The notes under the pieces were generated by a model. It searched no databases, was not told the origin of the DNA, and worked only from the letters and a program-made list of their open reading frames with translations. Shown piece by piece: positions 8,526-17,300 of a stretch of 31,095 nt of DNA. Where the stretch lies: contig CAUFXR010000024.1 in the NCBI GenBank assembly GCA_959596515.1, forward strand, positions 1-31,095, read 5' to 3'. A program made the position numbers and the translations under genes. Positions within the stretch are counted from its first letter, which is position 1. The number at the start of each line of letters is the position of its first letter. This stretch comes from an uncultured Oscillospiraceae bacterium (GTDB lineage: Bacteria > Bacillota > Clostridia > Oscillospirales > Acutalibacteraceae).

Positions 8526-8625
8526 GGGATATCCTCCTCTGATCTGTGATGAAAAGGGGGCGCTGTCGTTTCAGATTTCAGGAACCGTGGGATCATCGGT
8601 AGAACTGGATACCAAATGGGATAGA

Positions 8626-9651
8626 TTACAGATTTTCCCTGATTTTTATCACCGTATGGGTGAAATATTCCGCTTTGGGCACCGTTCCATCCACCAGGTA
8701 ATAAAACAGATGGTTGATCGCGTCGTAGCCCTGCCGAAAGGATTCCTGGCACAGCAGCACATCGATACTGCCGTTTTTCATCAGCTGTTTGTTTTCCTTG
8801 TTATCGTCGAAAGCGATAACCGTAACTTTTCTTTTTCTGTCCAGTTCCTCCAGCGCTCTGCACACACCGGGAACACTTCCTGAGGTGGTGATATAGATAT
8901 AATTGATCTCCGGGTGATCCCGAAGGGTTTTTTGGGTGGCTTCATAGGCGACCTCGCTGTCGTCCTGGGTCACCTGGGTATCCACCAGGGTATAATTCGT
9001 TTTCTTTTCCTTCATCACCTGGACAAATCCGTCGATTCGGAGATGATGGCTATGAATGTTGCTGGAACCTGCCACCACGAAAAGATTCACCGGTTCTTTG
9101 GCCATCAGGGAAAGCAGCCCTCCCGCCGTTCTGCCGCCGACCAGATAATCGCTGCCGATATAAAACAGCCGGTTTACATGAGGCAGATCGATATTGATGG
9201 CTGCTACCGGGACGCCCTCCGCCGCCGTTTTATTCAGCAGGGAAATAATCTCAGGGGTCTCCAAAGTGGCCACGCACAGGGCCGACACATTCTCCTCCAG
9301 AAGTTCCTTCAGTGCCGCGAGGTGGACCGCAGGATCATAACCACGCACTTCCTTTAGCCGAAGAGAAACCCCAAAATCAGAAAGCTCCCGTTCCGCCTTA
9401 AAAAAGCCCCTGATCACGTCATGGAAAAAGGTGATTTTATCACTAGGTAACAGACAGCCTATGGTCACGGGTTTTTTCCGGGCAGCTAATATTCTGCCTG
9501 CCCGATTGGGAAGATATCCCATTTCCTCCACAGCCTGCTCCACTCTGGCGGCTACCTCTTCACTGACACCGCCACGATGGTTGATTACCCGGTCTACCGT
9601 CCCTCTGGATACTCCAACCGCCGCAGCGATATCCTTGATAGTCACCGCCAT
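8626..9651 (-). CDS. LacI-family transcription regulator
   Basis: A 341-residue DNA-binding sugar-responsive regulator. Residues 3-25 form the LacI helix-turn-helix (IKDIAAAVGVSRGTVDRVIN), followed by the hinge helix (around GYLPNRAGRILAARK) and a periplasmic-binding-protein-like core of the type found in sugar ABC transporters (IGCLLPS, VAAINIDLP, VIAFDDN). The start follows GAGGTGAT. A near-consensus promoter (9693-9721) and a palindrome next to it (9729-9742) suggest autoregulation. It is followed on the same strand by the small membrane protein and xylB, so a pentose-related ligand is the simplest guess, but the ligand cannot be read from the sequence. Confidence 0.9.
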   Translation of the reverse strand: MAVTIKDIAAAVGVSRGTVDRVINHRGGVSEEVAARVEQAVEEMGYLPNRAGRILAARKKPVTIGCLLPSDKITFFHDVIRGFFKAERELSDFGVSLRLKEVRGYDPAVHLAALKELLEENVSALCVATLETPEIISLLNKTAAEGVPVAAINIDLPHVNRLFYIGSDYLVGGRTAGGLLSLMAKEPVNLFVVAGSSNIHSHHLRIDGFVQVMKEKKTNYTLVDTQVTQDDSEVAYEATQKTLRDHPEINYIYITTSGSVPGVCRALEELDRKRKVTVIAFDDNKENKQLMKNGSIDVLLCQESFRQGYDAINHLFYYLVDGTVPKAEYFTHTVIKIRENL

Positions 9652-9692
9652 AGTATCACCTCGTATCCTTCAAAATTGATTTTATATAAACC

Positions 9693-9721
9693 ATGATACC
9701 CTGATTTCATCCCGCTGTCAA
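9693..9721 (-). promoter_or_regulatory. Promoter of the LacI-xylB group
   Basis: On the - strand a perfect TTGACA (9716-9721) and TATCAT (9693-9698) are separated by exactly 17 bp. It is the best sigma-A type promoter in the window and lies 42 bp before the LacI gene start. Confidence 0.8.
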
Positions 9722-9728
9722 GATAAAT

Positions 9729-9742
9729 CGTGTTCGAGCACA
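9729..9742. promoter_or_regulatory. Candidate LacI-type operator
   Basis: CGTGTTCGAGCACA is a near-palindrome centred on CG (GTG-TTCGAG-CAC), the usual form of LacI-family operators. It starts 8 bp upstream of the -35 box of the regulator's own promoter. Binding by this regulator is inferred. I did not find a second copy near xylB. Confidence 0.5.
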
Positions 9743-9959
9743 ACCTGGAAAATTTCAATACCCATCTCCACCTTCCCTCACGGGTCGGAAGGGCCCGTGA
9801 CAAGCCCTTTTTTAACCTTCGGCGCGGAGTCCCGAAAAATTTTTAAAGGTTCCGTCCAACGGTTTCTGCCACGATCCCGAAATTTTTTGTTTAAATTTCA
9901 GCGCTTGCCGGACTGATAAAACCGGAGTCTTGACGGATCGCGAAAAGTTCTCTCCTTCT

Positions 9960-10170
9960 CTATAAAAATTTATTTTCCCTTTTAAAAGGTATCTCTCTCA
10001 TTATAAAAATTCATTCCCGCTTTTCAAAGTTACCGCTTCCGGCAGGAAAATTTATTCCCGCTTTCCGAAGTTATCGCTTCCGGCGGGAAAATTTACTCCC
10101 GCCTTCCGAAGTTATCGCTTCCGGCGGGAAAATTTACTCCCGCCTTCCGAAGTTATCGCTTCCGGCGGGA
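9960..10170. repeat. 41-bp tandem repeat array with a decay gradient
   Basis: Five units of exactly 41 bp start at 9960, 10001, 10042, 10083 and 10124, with a truncated sixth at 10165. Units 4 and 5 are identical, unit 3 differs at a few sites, unit 2 at more, and unit 1 is recognisable only by its AAAATTTATT core and period. Each late unit contains the dyad GCGGGA-8 nt-TCCCGC. There are no variable spacers, so it is not a CRISPR array. Confidence 0.9.
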
Positions 10171-10364
10171 AATCGGCTTTTGCGCTTCCCCATCCACTCC
10201 TATAAACCGGGAGCCATCTTTTCCGTGTAATTTTTCAGGGAGGGGCACCGGCGGCGCGTCATACGCTTTTCCCTACAGTTTGATCTCATGCTTTTTTCAT
10301 CCCAATATCCTTTTCAGTTTTTTGAGAAGTTTTTCCCACTGAGTTTTCAGCAAGTAAAACAGCA

Positions 10365-10393
10365 GGAGCCGCGTGACAAACTCACGCGGCTCC
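10365..10393 (-). terminator. Hairpin terminator of the MATE gene
   Basis: The perfect 12-bp stem GGAGCCGCGTGA / TCACGCGGCTCC with a 5-nt loop lies about 77 bp past the MATE stop codon. The U-tract on the - strand is weak (TGCTGTTTT); on the + strand it is CTTTTCT. The stem itself is strong. Confidence 0.6.
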
Positions 10394-10469
10394 CTTTTCT
10401 CATCTATCTGTAACAGATATCGTTTTCGCAAGTCTTAAAAAGGCGGCATGGGCAAAAACGCAAATCCTT

Positions 10470-11813
10470 TTACCTGGTTACATTGCGCAGCCAAACCTTG
10501 GTTTTATACCGCCAGGTGGTCAGCGGGATCTTGATAATTTCGTCGCTCAGCAGCAGAACATAGACCCATTCCACACTCCAGTGGAATACAAACGCCGCGA
10601 TAGCTCCGAACAATATGGAACAGCCCCACATAGCTACGACATCTAGCACCAGACCGAAGCGGGTGTCTCCGCCCGCCCGAAAGATTCCTACAACCATAGG
10701 GGTATTATAAGCTTGGGCGATTACGAAATAAGCCATAACAAACATCATGGTGGAAAGATAGCTTTGGGCTGTGGGAGTCAATGTCATAACCTGCAAAACA
10801 ATAAGTCGGGCAATCAGCACTACCAGAGCACCCGCTAATCCGGCTACAACAGAAAGCTTCAGAAAACGGGTACCGTATCTTTGGGCCTCCTCGTAGTTAT
10901 CCTCGCCGATCGCTTTGCCGATGAGTACAGCAGCGGCCGCGGCAATGCCGAAGGACACCACTGTAGCCAGCTGCCGGGTCACCTGGGCCACTGAATTAGC
11001 GGCAACCGCCGCCTGACCCATATGGCCGATTACCACAGCGATCACTGAGCAGCCGGTACCCCACATCAGCTCGTTCAAGGTTACCGGAATGGCATAACGG
11101 ATAAAGTCCTGAAACAAAAGCTTATCTCTTACAAACAGGTCTTTTAGCTTAAAGTCCAAAATAGATTTGGTCTTGGCGTAAAACACAACGATTAAAAGTT
11201 CCACGATTCTGGCCACCAACGTACCGATCGCCGCGCCGACGATGCCCATCTGAGGAAAGCCTAAAAGGCCAAAAATCAGGATACTGTTGATGATAATATT
11301 AACGATCAGGGATACCGTATAGGTGACAGTTGCGATCACCACACGTTCCACACTCCGCATGACGTTTAAGTATACGTGGGTAATGGCACAGGTAAGATAG
11401 GAAAAAGAGACAATTCTCAGATATTTGACGCCTTCATCGATCACCGGCTGTTCCGGTGTGAAAATAGACATGACCTGTGCGGGAAAAATCTGCACCGCCA
11501 AAAGGAAGACCACCGCCACAATGATAGAAAATCGGAAGGCGATTCCCATAACCTTTTCGATGGTTCCCATATCCTTTTTTCCCCAGTACTGAGCGGTGAG
11601 CACCGCCGCGCCGGAGGTAAGGCCAAAGATAAAGAGCGTCAAAACAAACTGCACCTGTCCCGCCAGGGAGGATCCGGAAAGGACGGTTTCCCCGACTCTT
11701 CCCAGCATGACTACGTCAGCGGATGTCACGGCTACGTTAATCAGGTTTTGCAGGGCGATTGGAAGCACCAAAGCGCCAACTGTTTTGTAAAAATTTTTAG
11801 TTTCCGGCTTCAT
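10470..11813 (-). CDS. MATE-family efflux transporter
   Basis: A 447-residue integral membrane protein with about 12 hydrophobic helices, in the multidrug and toxin extrusion family (DinF/NorM-like), which exports organic cations or other small molecules using an Na+ or H+ gradient. The first helix region PIALQNLINVAVTSADVVMLG and the following GxxxLSGSSLAGQ are typical of the first MATE repeat; NELMWGTGCSVIAVVIGHMG marks the second. The ATG at 11813 gives normal family length; the frame is open to 11903, but that extension includes the promoter and reads as junk. The clear Shine-Dalgarno GAAAGGAG is about 21 nt from this ATG, with a small GCGC hairpin between them. Substrate unknown. Confidence 0.9.
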   Translation of the reverse strand: MKPETKNFYKTVGALVLPIALQNLINVAVTSADVVMLGRVGETVLSGSSLAGQVQFVLTLFIFGLTSGAAVLTAQYWGKKDMGTIEKVMGIAFRFSIIVAVVFLLAVQIFPAQVMSIFTPEQPVIDEGVKYLRIVSFSYLTCAITHVYLNVMRSVERVVIATVTYTVSLIVNIIINSILIFGLLGFPQMGIVGAAIGTLVARIVELLIVVFYAKTKSILDFKLKDLFVRDKLLFQDFIRYAIPVTLNELMWGTGCSVIAVVIGHMGQAAVAANSVAQVTRQLATVVSFGIAAAAAVLIGKAIGEDNYEEAQRYGTRFLKLSVVAGLAGALVVLIARLIVLQVMTLTPTAQSYLSTMMFVMAYFVIAQAYNTPMVVGIFRAGGDTRFGLVLDVVAMWGCSILFGAIAAFVFHWSVEWVYVLLLSDEIIKIPLTTWRYKTKVWLRNVTR

Positions 11814-11858
11814 AAAAATTCCCGGCGCGAAAGCGCTCCTTTCTAAATAGTAATAATT

Positions 11859-11887
11859 ATTATAACAAAAAGCGTTTTGATAATCAA
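11859..11887 (-). promoter_or_regulatory. Promoter of the MATE gene
   Basis: TTGATT (11882-11887) and a perfect TATAAT (11859-11864) on the - strand are 17 bp apart. The predicted leader is about 40 nt. Confidence 0.65.
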
Positions 11888-11944
11888 GAAAAATGCCGAA
11901 CATTTTTCCGCGGTTTCCTGCCGAAAATAAAGAAAATTTTTTAT

Positions 11945-11974
11945 AAAAAAGACCCGGCGCGAGACCGGGTCTTT
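11945..11974 (-). terminator. Terminator of the MucBP-repeat gene
   Basis: The stem AAAGACCCGG / CCGGGTCTTT with a 7-nt loop is followed on the - strand by six T. It lies about 30 bp after the stop codon of the gene at 12003-13877. Confidence 0.9.
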
Positions 11975-12002
11975 AACCAATTATTTCACTCTGTGGAGCT
12001 TT

Positions 12003-13877
12003 TTACTGGGCGCTTTTTTGCGCTTTCTTTTTCTTCAGCACGATCAGCAGCACTGCCGCGCCGGCCGCGAGAAGAAGAACCCCGCCGCCTGCGATCCACC
12101 AACCAATGCTGTTGGAGGAACCGCCCTGACCGCCAGGTCCAGGCGCGAGAGGCACACTCTCATCGTCAATAGTCACTTCCGAGGATCCAGAAGAGCTGGA
12201 AGAATTCGAAGAGCTGGAAGAGTTGGAAGAACTGGACGCCTGGTTGTTAGTCTCTTCGTCTACGCCGGGGGCCAGCGGCACCGGCTCGTCGTCGATAGTC
12301 ACCTCACCGCCGGGAGTCGCCACAATAGTCTCACCGGCAGGGGTAACGACTACGGTATTATCCTCTGGGGTCACCTCGACTGTAGCATTCTCGTTTGCCG
12401 TATCATTTACATTGCGGTAGAAGAATACGTAAGCGTGACGAGTGGAATAGAACTCATGCGCGATGGAAGTGGACTGTCCGCCCAGCATCACATAATTCTC
12501 GCCATCCGCCGCGTAATTTTCGGGGGCGGTAATCGTCAGCTGGCTGTCATAGTTGGCGGTAACCGTTGTGGTATAAAGCACGCTGCCTTCGGTTACGTCG
12601 AAATACCGAATGGTTACCGGATAACTCTGGGGCTCCGTTCCCTTTTCGCTGTAATAGATCTCGTAAACTCTCTTGGAATCGCCAAACGCGTGGACTACCT
12701 GCCGATCTTGACCGGCGGCCGCCACATACTCGACACCATTGACGGTAATCTCAGAATCAGCGGTAAATCTAGCAGTCGCGTTTAAGCCCACATGTACGCT
12801 GTCCGTTCTCAAAGTCAGGCCGGTGAGAGCGTCTATATATCGCACACTGATGTCATAAGGCTCCGTTGCTCTGCTTTCCTCATAATTTATGGTATACACT
12901 CTGGTGCTGTCGTTATAATTGTGGTTGATCACAGAAGGCTCGCCCGCCACCTTGGTATACAGGGTACCGTCGGCAGTCATATATTCTTCAGCCACCTGGA
13001 AGGTCGCGGTAGAACCGGATTGCACCGTCACGCTGCTGGATTTCAGCAGGGAACCGGTAGTTGTCTGATACTGCACACGAAACAGATAGGGCCGGGTACT
13101 TTCCTCAGTCACCAGCTCATACCGGAAGATATATTCCTGAACGCCTGCGTCGTAGTTATGGGAAATCGAAACAGACTGTCCTGACATCAGAGTGTAGTTG
13201 CGGCCGTTAGAGGTATAGTTCTGCGGGGCGGTGAAGTTGCCCACAGAATTAGGCTGCACCTGGAAGCTGGCTTCGCCGATCTGATTTCCATACTGATCCA
13301 CATACACCACCGGGCAGGTGATAGGCTGTTTCTGCTGATGCTGATAGGTATACACGATCTGAGTGGTGTTAGACTGATAGGAAAACTCTTTGTATTCCGG
13401 ACCGCTGATCAGATAAGTTTCTCCGGAGATCTGCAAAGAGGAAGGCGCTGTGTGGGAAACGCCGTCGGACATGGTGCTGTACTCGGTAGTACCACCCAGA
13501 CGACTTCCGTTTTGGTCCTGATATACCACATTCACGCTGTAGGTATTCAGGCTAGCCAGGGATTTGATTTCCCCGTCACAGTAGACCATCAGCTTCACGC
13601 CGGTCATATTGGGATCGGCGCAATCCACAACGGCGGAACCATTGGCGGCGATGGTCACCGGGGTCCAGCCGGTATTATATTCCTCAGTCTGCCACTGTAC
13701 CTCAATCTGTTGATTGGTCTGATTATCGATTCTGAATTTTTGGGTGGTAGCGCTGTCGGACACTAAACCAGTGATCGAAATGTCATCTGCTCCTGCAGCG
13801 AACGCTTGCAAGCCTGACGCAAACATCGCAATTACCAGTGAGAAAACGACGGTTAAAGCTGCTATTTTCTTTCTCAC
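12003..13877 (-). CDS. MucBP-repeat cell-surface protein with membrane anchor
   Basis: A 624-residue exported protein. Residues 1 to about 28 are a signal peptide ending AFA-AG. An N-terminal domain to about 105 follows, then five MucBP-like repeats of about 75 residues (roughly 110-488), each with a VxYxD start, an NY-x-x-NGxxY middle and an SxxHxY...YxFxY end. A Ser/Asn-rich linker is flanked by two copies of a VTIDDExVPLAPG motif. Near 592-613 is a membrane helix with a KKKK tail. No LPxTG motif is present, so anchoring is probably by the helix. The start is the GTG at 13877, which has GAAGGAG 8 bp upstream; an ATG at 13916 has none. MucBP domains bind mucin-type glycans in other Firmicutes. 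It lies downstream of the giant adhesin and shares its promoter type. Confidence 0.85.
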   Translation of the reverse strand: MRKKIAALTVVFSLVIAMFASGLQAFAAGADDISITGLVSDSATTQKFRIDNQTNQQIEVQWQTEEYNTGWTPVTIAANGSAVVDCADPNMTGVKLMVYCDGEIKSLASLNTYSVNVVYQDQNGSRLGGTTEYSTMSDGVSHTAPSSLQISGETYLISGPEYKEFSYQSNTTQIVYTYQHQQKQPITCPVVYVDQYGNQIGEASFQVQPNSVGNFTAPQNYTSNGRNYTLMSGQSVSISHNYDAGVQEYIFRYELVTEESTRPYLFRVQYQTTTGSLLKSSSVTVQSGSTATFQVAEEYMTADGTLYTKVAGEPSVINHNYNDSTRVYTINYEESRATEPYDISVRYIDALTGLTLRTDSVHVGLNATARFTADSEITVNGVEYVAAAGQDRQVVHAFGDSKRVYEIYYSEKGTEPQSYPVTIRYFDVTEGSVLYTTTVTANYDSQLTITAPENYAADGENYVMLGGQSTSIAHEFYSTRHAYVFFYRNVNDTANENATVEVTPEDNTVVVTPAGETIVATPGGEVTIDDEPVPLAPGVDEETNNQASSSSNSSSSSNSSSSSGSSEVTIDDESVPLAPGPGGQGGSSNSIGWWIAGGGVLLLAAGAAVLLIVLKKKKAQKSAQ

Positions 13878-13942
13878 TTTACTCACTCCTTCATCTTGGG
13901 TACTGATAAATTCCATCGCTAGTTCTTTGATCTTACAACTAC

Positions 13943-13974
13943 ATCATACAGATGCGTCATCACAAGCGCGTCAT
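13943..13974 (-). promoter_or_regulatory. SARP-type promoter of the MucBP-repeat gene
   Basis: The -10 box TATGAT is at 13943-13948. There is no -35 box (ACGCGC at the expected place). Instead GTGA (13960-13963) lies 11 bp upstream of the -10, and ATGA (13971-13974) lies one 11-bp step further. The 16 bp ATGACGCGCTTGTGAT (13959-13974) match 14 of 16 with the box at 26721-26736 before the giant adhesin gene. Binding by the SARP encoded at 26733-27917 is inferred. Confidence 0.6.
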
Positions 13975-13989
13975 ATTTTTTATTAAAAT

Positions 13990-14220
13990 CGAATTCTATT
14001 TAAAAATCTTTTCCCAAAAGCCCCTATTTCCCTTTCTAAAGGCTTTCTGGGCTTTCCGAGGACTTTTTTAGACTTTTCCTAAATCCCCCTCAAGTTCTTT
14101 TCACAGTTCTCTGGGCGTCCTGAGCTCCTTTAGCGCTTTTCTAGACTTTTCTAAGAGTCCAGAGGCGTCTCAGTCTTTTCACAGCTTTTCTAAATATTTC
14201 AGACCAGACGAAATTTTCCG
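13990..14220. repeat. Degenerate pyrimidine-rich repeats in the gap between the two surface genes
   Basis: This part of the 450-bp gap has no gene. Segments around 14069-14106 and 14142-14184 are imperfect copies 73-78 bp apart, sharing TAGACTTTT and CTTTTCACAG. More decayed pieces (CTTTCTAAAGGCTTTC) lie to the left. Confidence 0.55.
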
Positions 14221-14252
14221 GATATTTCCGGGAAAAGCTTTTGGGACGGGGT

Positions 14253-14287
14253 AAAACGCCCGGCAGAAAATCTGCCGGGCGTTTTTT
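14253..14287 (-). terminator. Terminator of the giant adhesin gene
   Basis: The perfect stem ACGCCCGGCAGA / TCTGCCGGGCGT with a short A-rich loop is flanked by AAAA and TTTTTT, so on the - strand it ends in a T-run. It begins 43 bp after the stop codon. Confidence 0.92.
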
Positions 14288-14329
14288 AACCTTCCTCTCC
14301 TTTTCTATGACGAAAAGGAACTGCGATCA

Positions 14330-17300
14330 TTAATGTTTTCCGGCTCTTTTTTTCCGGGAAAGCGTGACGCCAAAGGTCAGCACACCAAAGGCAGACACAC
14401 CAGCCAGAAGCATCCAAACCGCCTCAGCGAAGCGGTCGCCAGTAGATACACCGTTTCCAGGAGGAGTGGTCCCACCGGAACCTAGCACCACACCGCAGTC
14501 CCAAGTCATATCAAAACCGCCCTCGTTCAGGTAGAACGGTCTTCCGGCATACCAACCGTTCTCCAGCTGGTATCTTCCGTCAGAATCCAAAGAAGCGTCT
14601 CCCTGGTTCACCAGGGTAATGGTGTAAGGATCCAGGATCTGGAACTTCACCCGGTAATAGCCCTCGGACAGGTCGTCGAACCGGTAGTAACCCTTTTCAT
14701 TGGTTGTGGTCTCGCCTACCTGGATCCACTGGGTGTCGTCGGAAACATCGCCAGAGGGACTGTACTCTAGAATGACATGGACGTCTTTCAATCCGGTATT
14801 TTCTTCATCCTGAATGCCGTTTCGGTTGGTATCCAGCCATACATAGTCGCCTACGCTACCGCTGGTAACCACGATACCCGCGTCAATCGTCATATCCCGC
14901 TGGCCATAGCCGATAGTGACTGTGTCAGAGGGATAACCCCAGCCATCCAGATAGAAACTCTGGGCGTTGGAGTCCACAGCACTGTTGGAACCCGCATAAG
15001 GAATGGTGACCACACTGCCACCGGGCAGATCGAAGCACACACGGTACTGGTAATCCACATCCGGGCCGCCTTTCAGGTTTTCAAACACATAATAACCCTT
15101 TTCATTGGTGGTCGTGGTATCCACCCGTCTCCAAATGCTGGAGCCGCCTTCTCTCATCTGCAGGTAAACGGTCACATTCTGCACTGGCTCTTCGCCGGCG
15201 TCCTGAATACCGTTTTTATTCGCGTCCATCCACACATAATCGCCGATGGCACCGTACAATCTGGCGCCGCCGTCATTATGGAGGCTGATAGAGTTGGCCG
15301 GCAGGGTGATGGTCTGGGTATAACCGCTGTTCAGATCAGAGGCGATCTCAAACACGTCGGAATCCAGTGTGTCGTCGCCGCCCACATTGGGCTCAACGGC
15401 CTGGTAGCCCTCAGGATACTCAAACAGCACCTGATACTCGCCCTCCAGCAGGTACTCGAACAGATACTCGCCGTTGTCGTCCACCGTGGCGGTGGCGATG
15501 GGCTGCTCTTCCCGCACATTATCGATCACGCGGTACAGCGACACCTTTGTGCCGGTCAGCGGAATGCCCAGATCCTGAACGTCGTTATAGTTCCGGTCGT
15601 CGTAGGCGTAGCCGCCCAAAGCGCTGTAATACACAAGGCCGGCGTCCCAAGTCAGATCAGTCTGCTGATATCCCAGAGTGATCACGTCGGTGCGCATCAC
15701 CCGGTCATTTCCGTTCACAATGTTCTTCGCGTCGGAATCAGCGATTTCCGGATGATCACCGGTGCCCTGGTTCGGGGTAGTGAAGCCGTATTGATACAGC
15801 CCCAGGTCGTTCCGCAGGGAAGTGATATCAAATTCCACCACATACTGACCCTGCGTCAGATTATCGAAGAGATAGTAGCCGTCCTGGCCCTCCTTAGCGG
15901 CGGTGATGGTCTCCGCCAACGGAGTATCAGACACCTTTCCGGTGGCATCCACCGCATAGAGTCTTACTCTCGCGCCGTTGATTCCCGGCTCATCAGGATC
16001 CTGCACACCGTCGCGGTTCAAATCGATCCACACAAAGTCGCCCAAGGCTGCGGGGATCACAAAGCCCGCGTCGATGGTCATATCCCGCTGGCCTTCCAGC
16101 CGGTTGGTATTCGGATTATTGATGACACCCAGGCGCAGGGTCTCGGATCTTCCGTACCGATCGATATTGGAATCGATAGCGGGATCATCGCCCTCATACT
16201 GTCTGGTAGGCACGTAAACGCCGTCCCCGCCGGCGGGAGGCGTGTCAAATTCCACCTGGTATTCATAAATCACGCCGCCAACATAGTTATTAGGATCATC
16301 CGGGTCCCCGTTTTCCTTACCGGACAGCATAATGTTGCAGTCCAGATCGTCGAACAGATAATAACCTTCCGAATTCGTGGTAGTTTCCGTGGTCGTGGTC
16401 TGTGTACCATCCGCGGTGATTCTGGTGGTAATCAATCTTACACCCAGTCCCGCTACCAGCAGATCCTCGTTGTCCTGAATACCGTTCTGGTTCTGATCGT
16501 AGAACGCGTAATCACCGATGGCGCCCTTCGGCAGATCCAGCACACATTTGACCTCCTGGTTTTCCGGACGGTCAGAAAGGGCGATGGTATCGCCGGTATT
16601 GCTGTTTCTCACCACAGAGCACATGGCGGAGTTGGAAATATACTTACCATAGTAATCCTCAACCTCGCTGGTAGCGTATTGAGGAGCGGTCATGTTGATC
16701 TGCACCTCGATGTAGTCGCCGTTTTCCAGAGGCTGGGTCACCTCAACACCGATGGCCGTCACCGTGCTCATGTCGGTCGGCGGCGTGGTGCTCCAGGTAT
16801 GGGCGGCGGAAGTGGTCCAAGGATCTCCGGTTTTGCCGGTGGTATAGATCATGGGCAATTCTTCCTCGGCCGTATACTTAGCCCGCTCTTCCGCGGTCCA
16901 AGCGGAGGTATCGTCGGTGCTGTAATAGATCCGTACAAAGGCGCTGTCAATGGGCTGACCATCGGACCCCAGCACTGTCACGCTGTTCAGGGTAGGTCTT
17001 CTTTCCAGATCGGTGGCCCGGTTGGTTACGGTGGTATCAGTCCGGTCGGTAAGGGTATCTCCCGCGAAGGGCAGAATATCCACTACTCTGGTGGAGACCG
17101 CCCGATCGTCGGAACCATTGGTGACACGGATTTTATAATCAATGGAACCGCCCGGCGCTGTATGGCCCAGCTCAGAATAATTCTTATAGCGGTCGTCGTA
17201 TTCGCCCTTCACCTGCTTATAAATGCTCAGGTTGCTGTTTTGGCCTACAACGATGTCCGCGTAGTTGTTCACATACTCGCTGCCGCCGTTTCCGAGAATC

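Larger units (their letters stand above)
9743..10469. other. Gene-free stretch between LacI and MATE genes
   Basis: About 730 bp without a supported gene. It holds a TCACGGG / CCCGTGA hairpin (9778-9800) followed by CAAGCCCTTTTTT, which could be a + strand terminator though no + gene precedes it; two similar segments containing TCCCGAAA and a T-run near 9830 and 9885; the 41-bp tandem array (9960-10170); and the MATE-gene terminator (10365-10393). No tRNA or clear riboswitch core was recognised. Confidence 0.5.

Noticed and set aside
9778..9812. Terminator of a + strand gene
   Set aside because: A TCACGGG/CCCGTGA stem is present, but the T-run is displaced by several bases and no + strand gene precedes it. 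It is mentioned only within the gap entry.
9960..10170. CRISPR array
   Set aside because: The 41-bp units are directly abutting with no unique spacers, and no cas genes are near.
13878..13916. ATG at 13916 as the start of the MucBP protein
   Set aside because: It would put 13 polar residues before a clean signal peptide and has no ribosome site, whereas the GTG at 13877 has GAAGGAG at good spacing.
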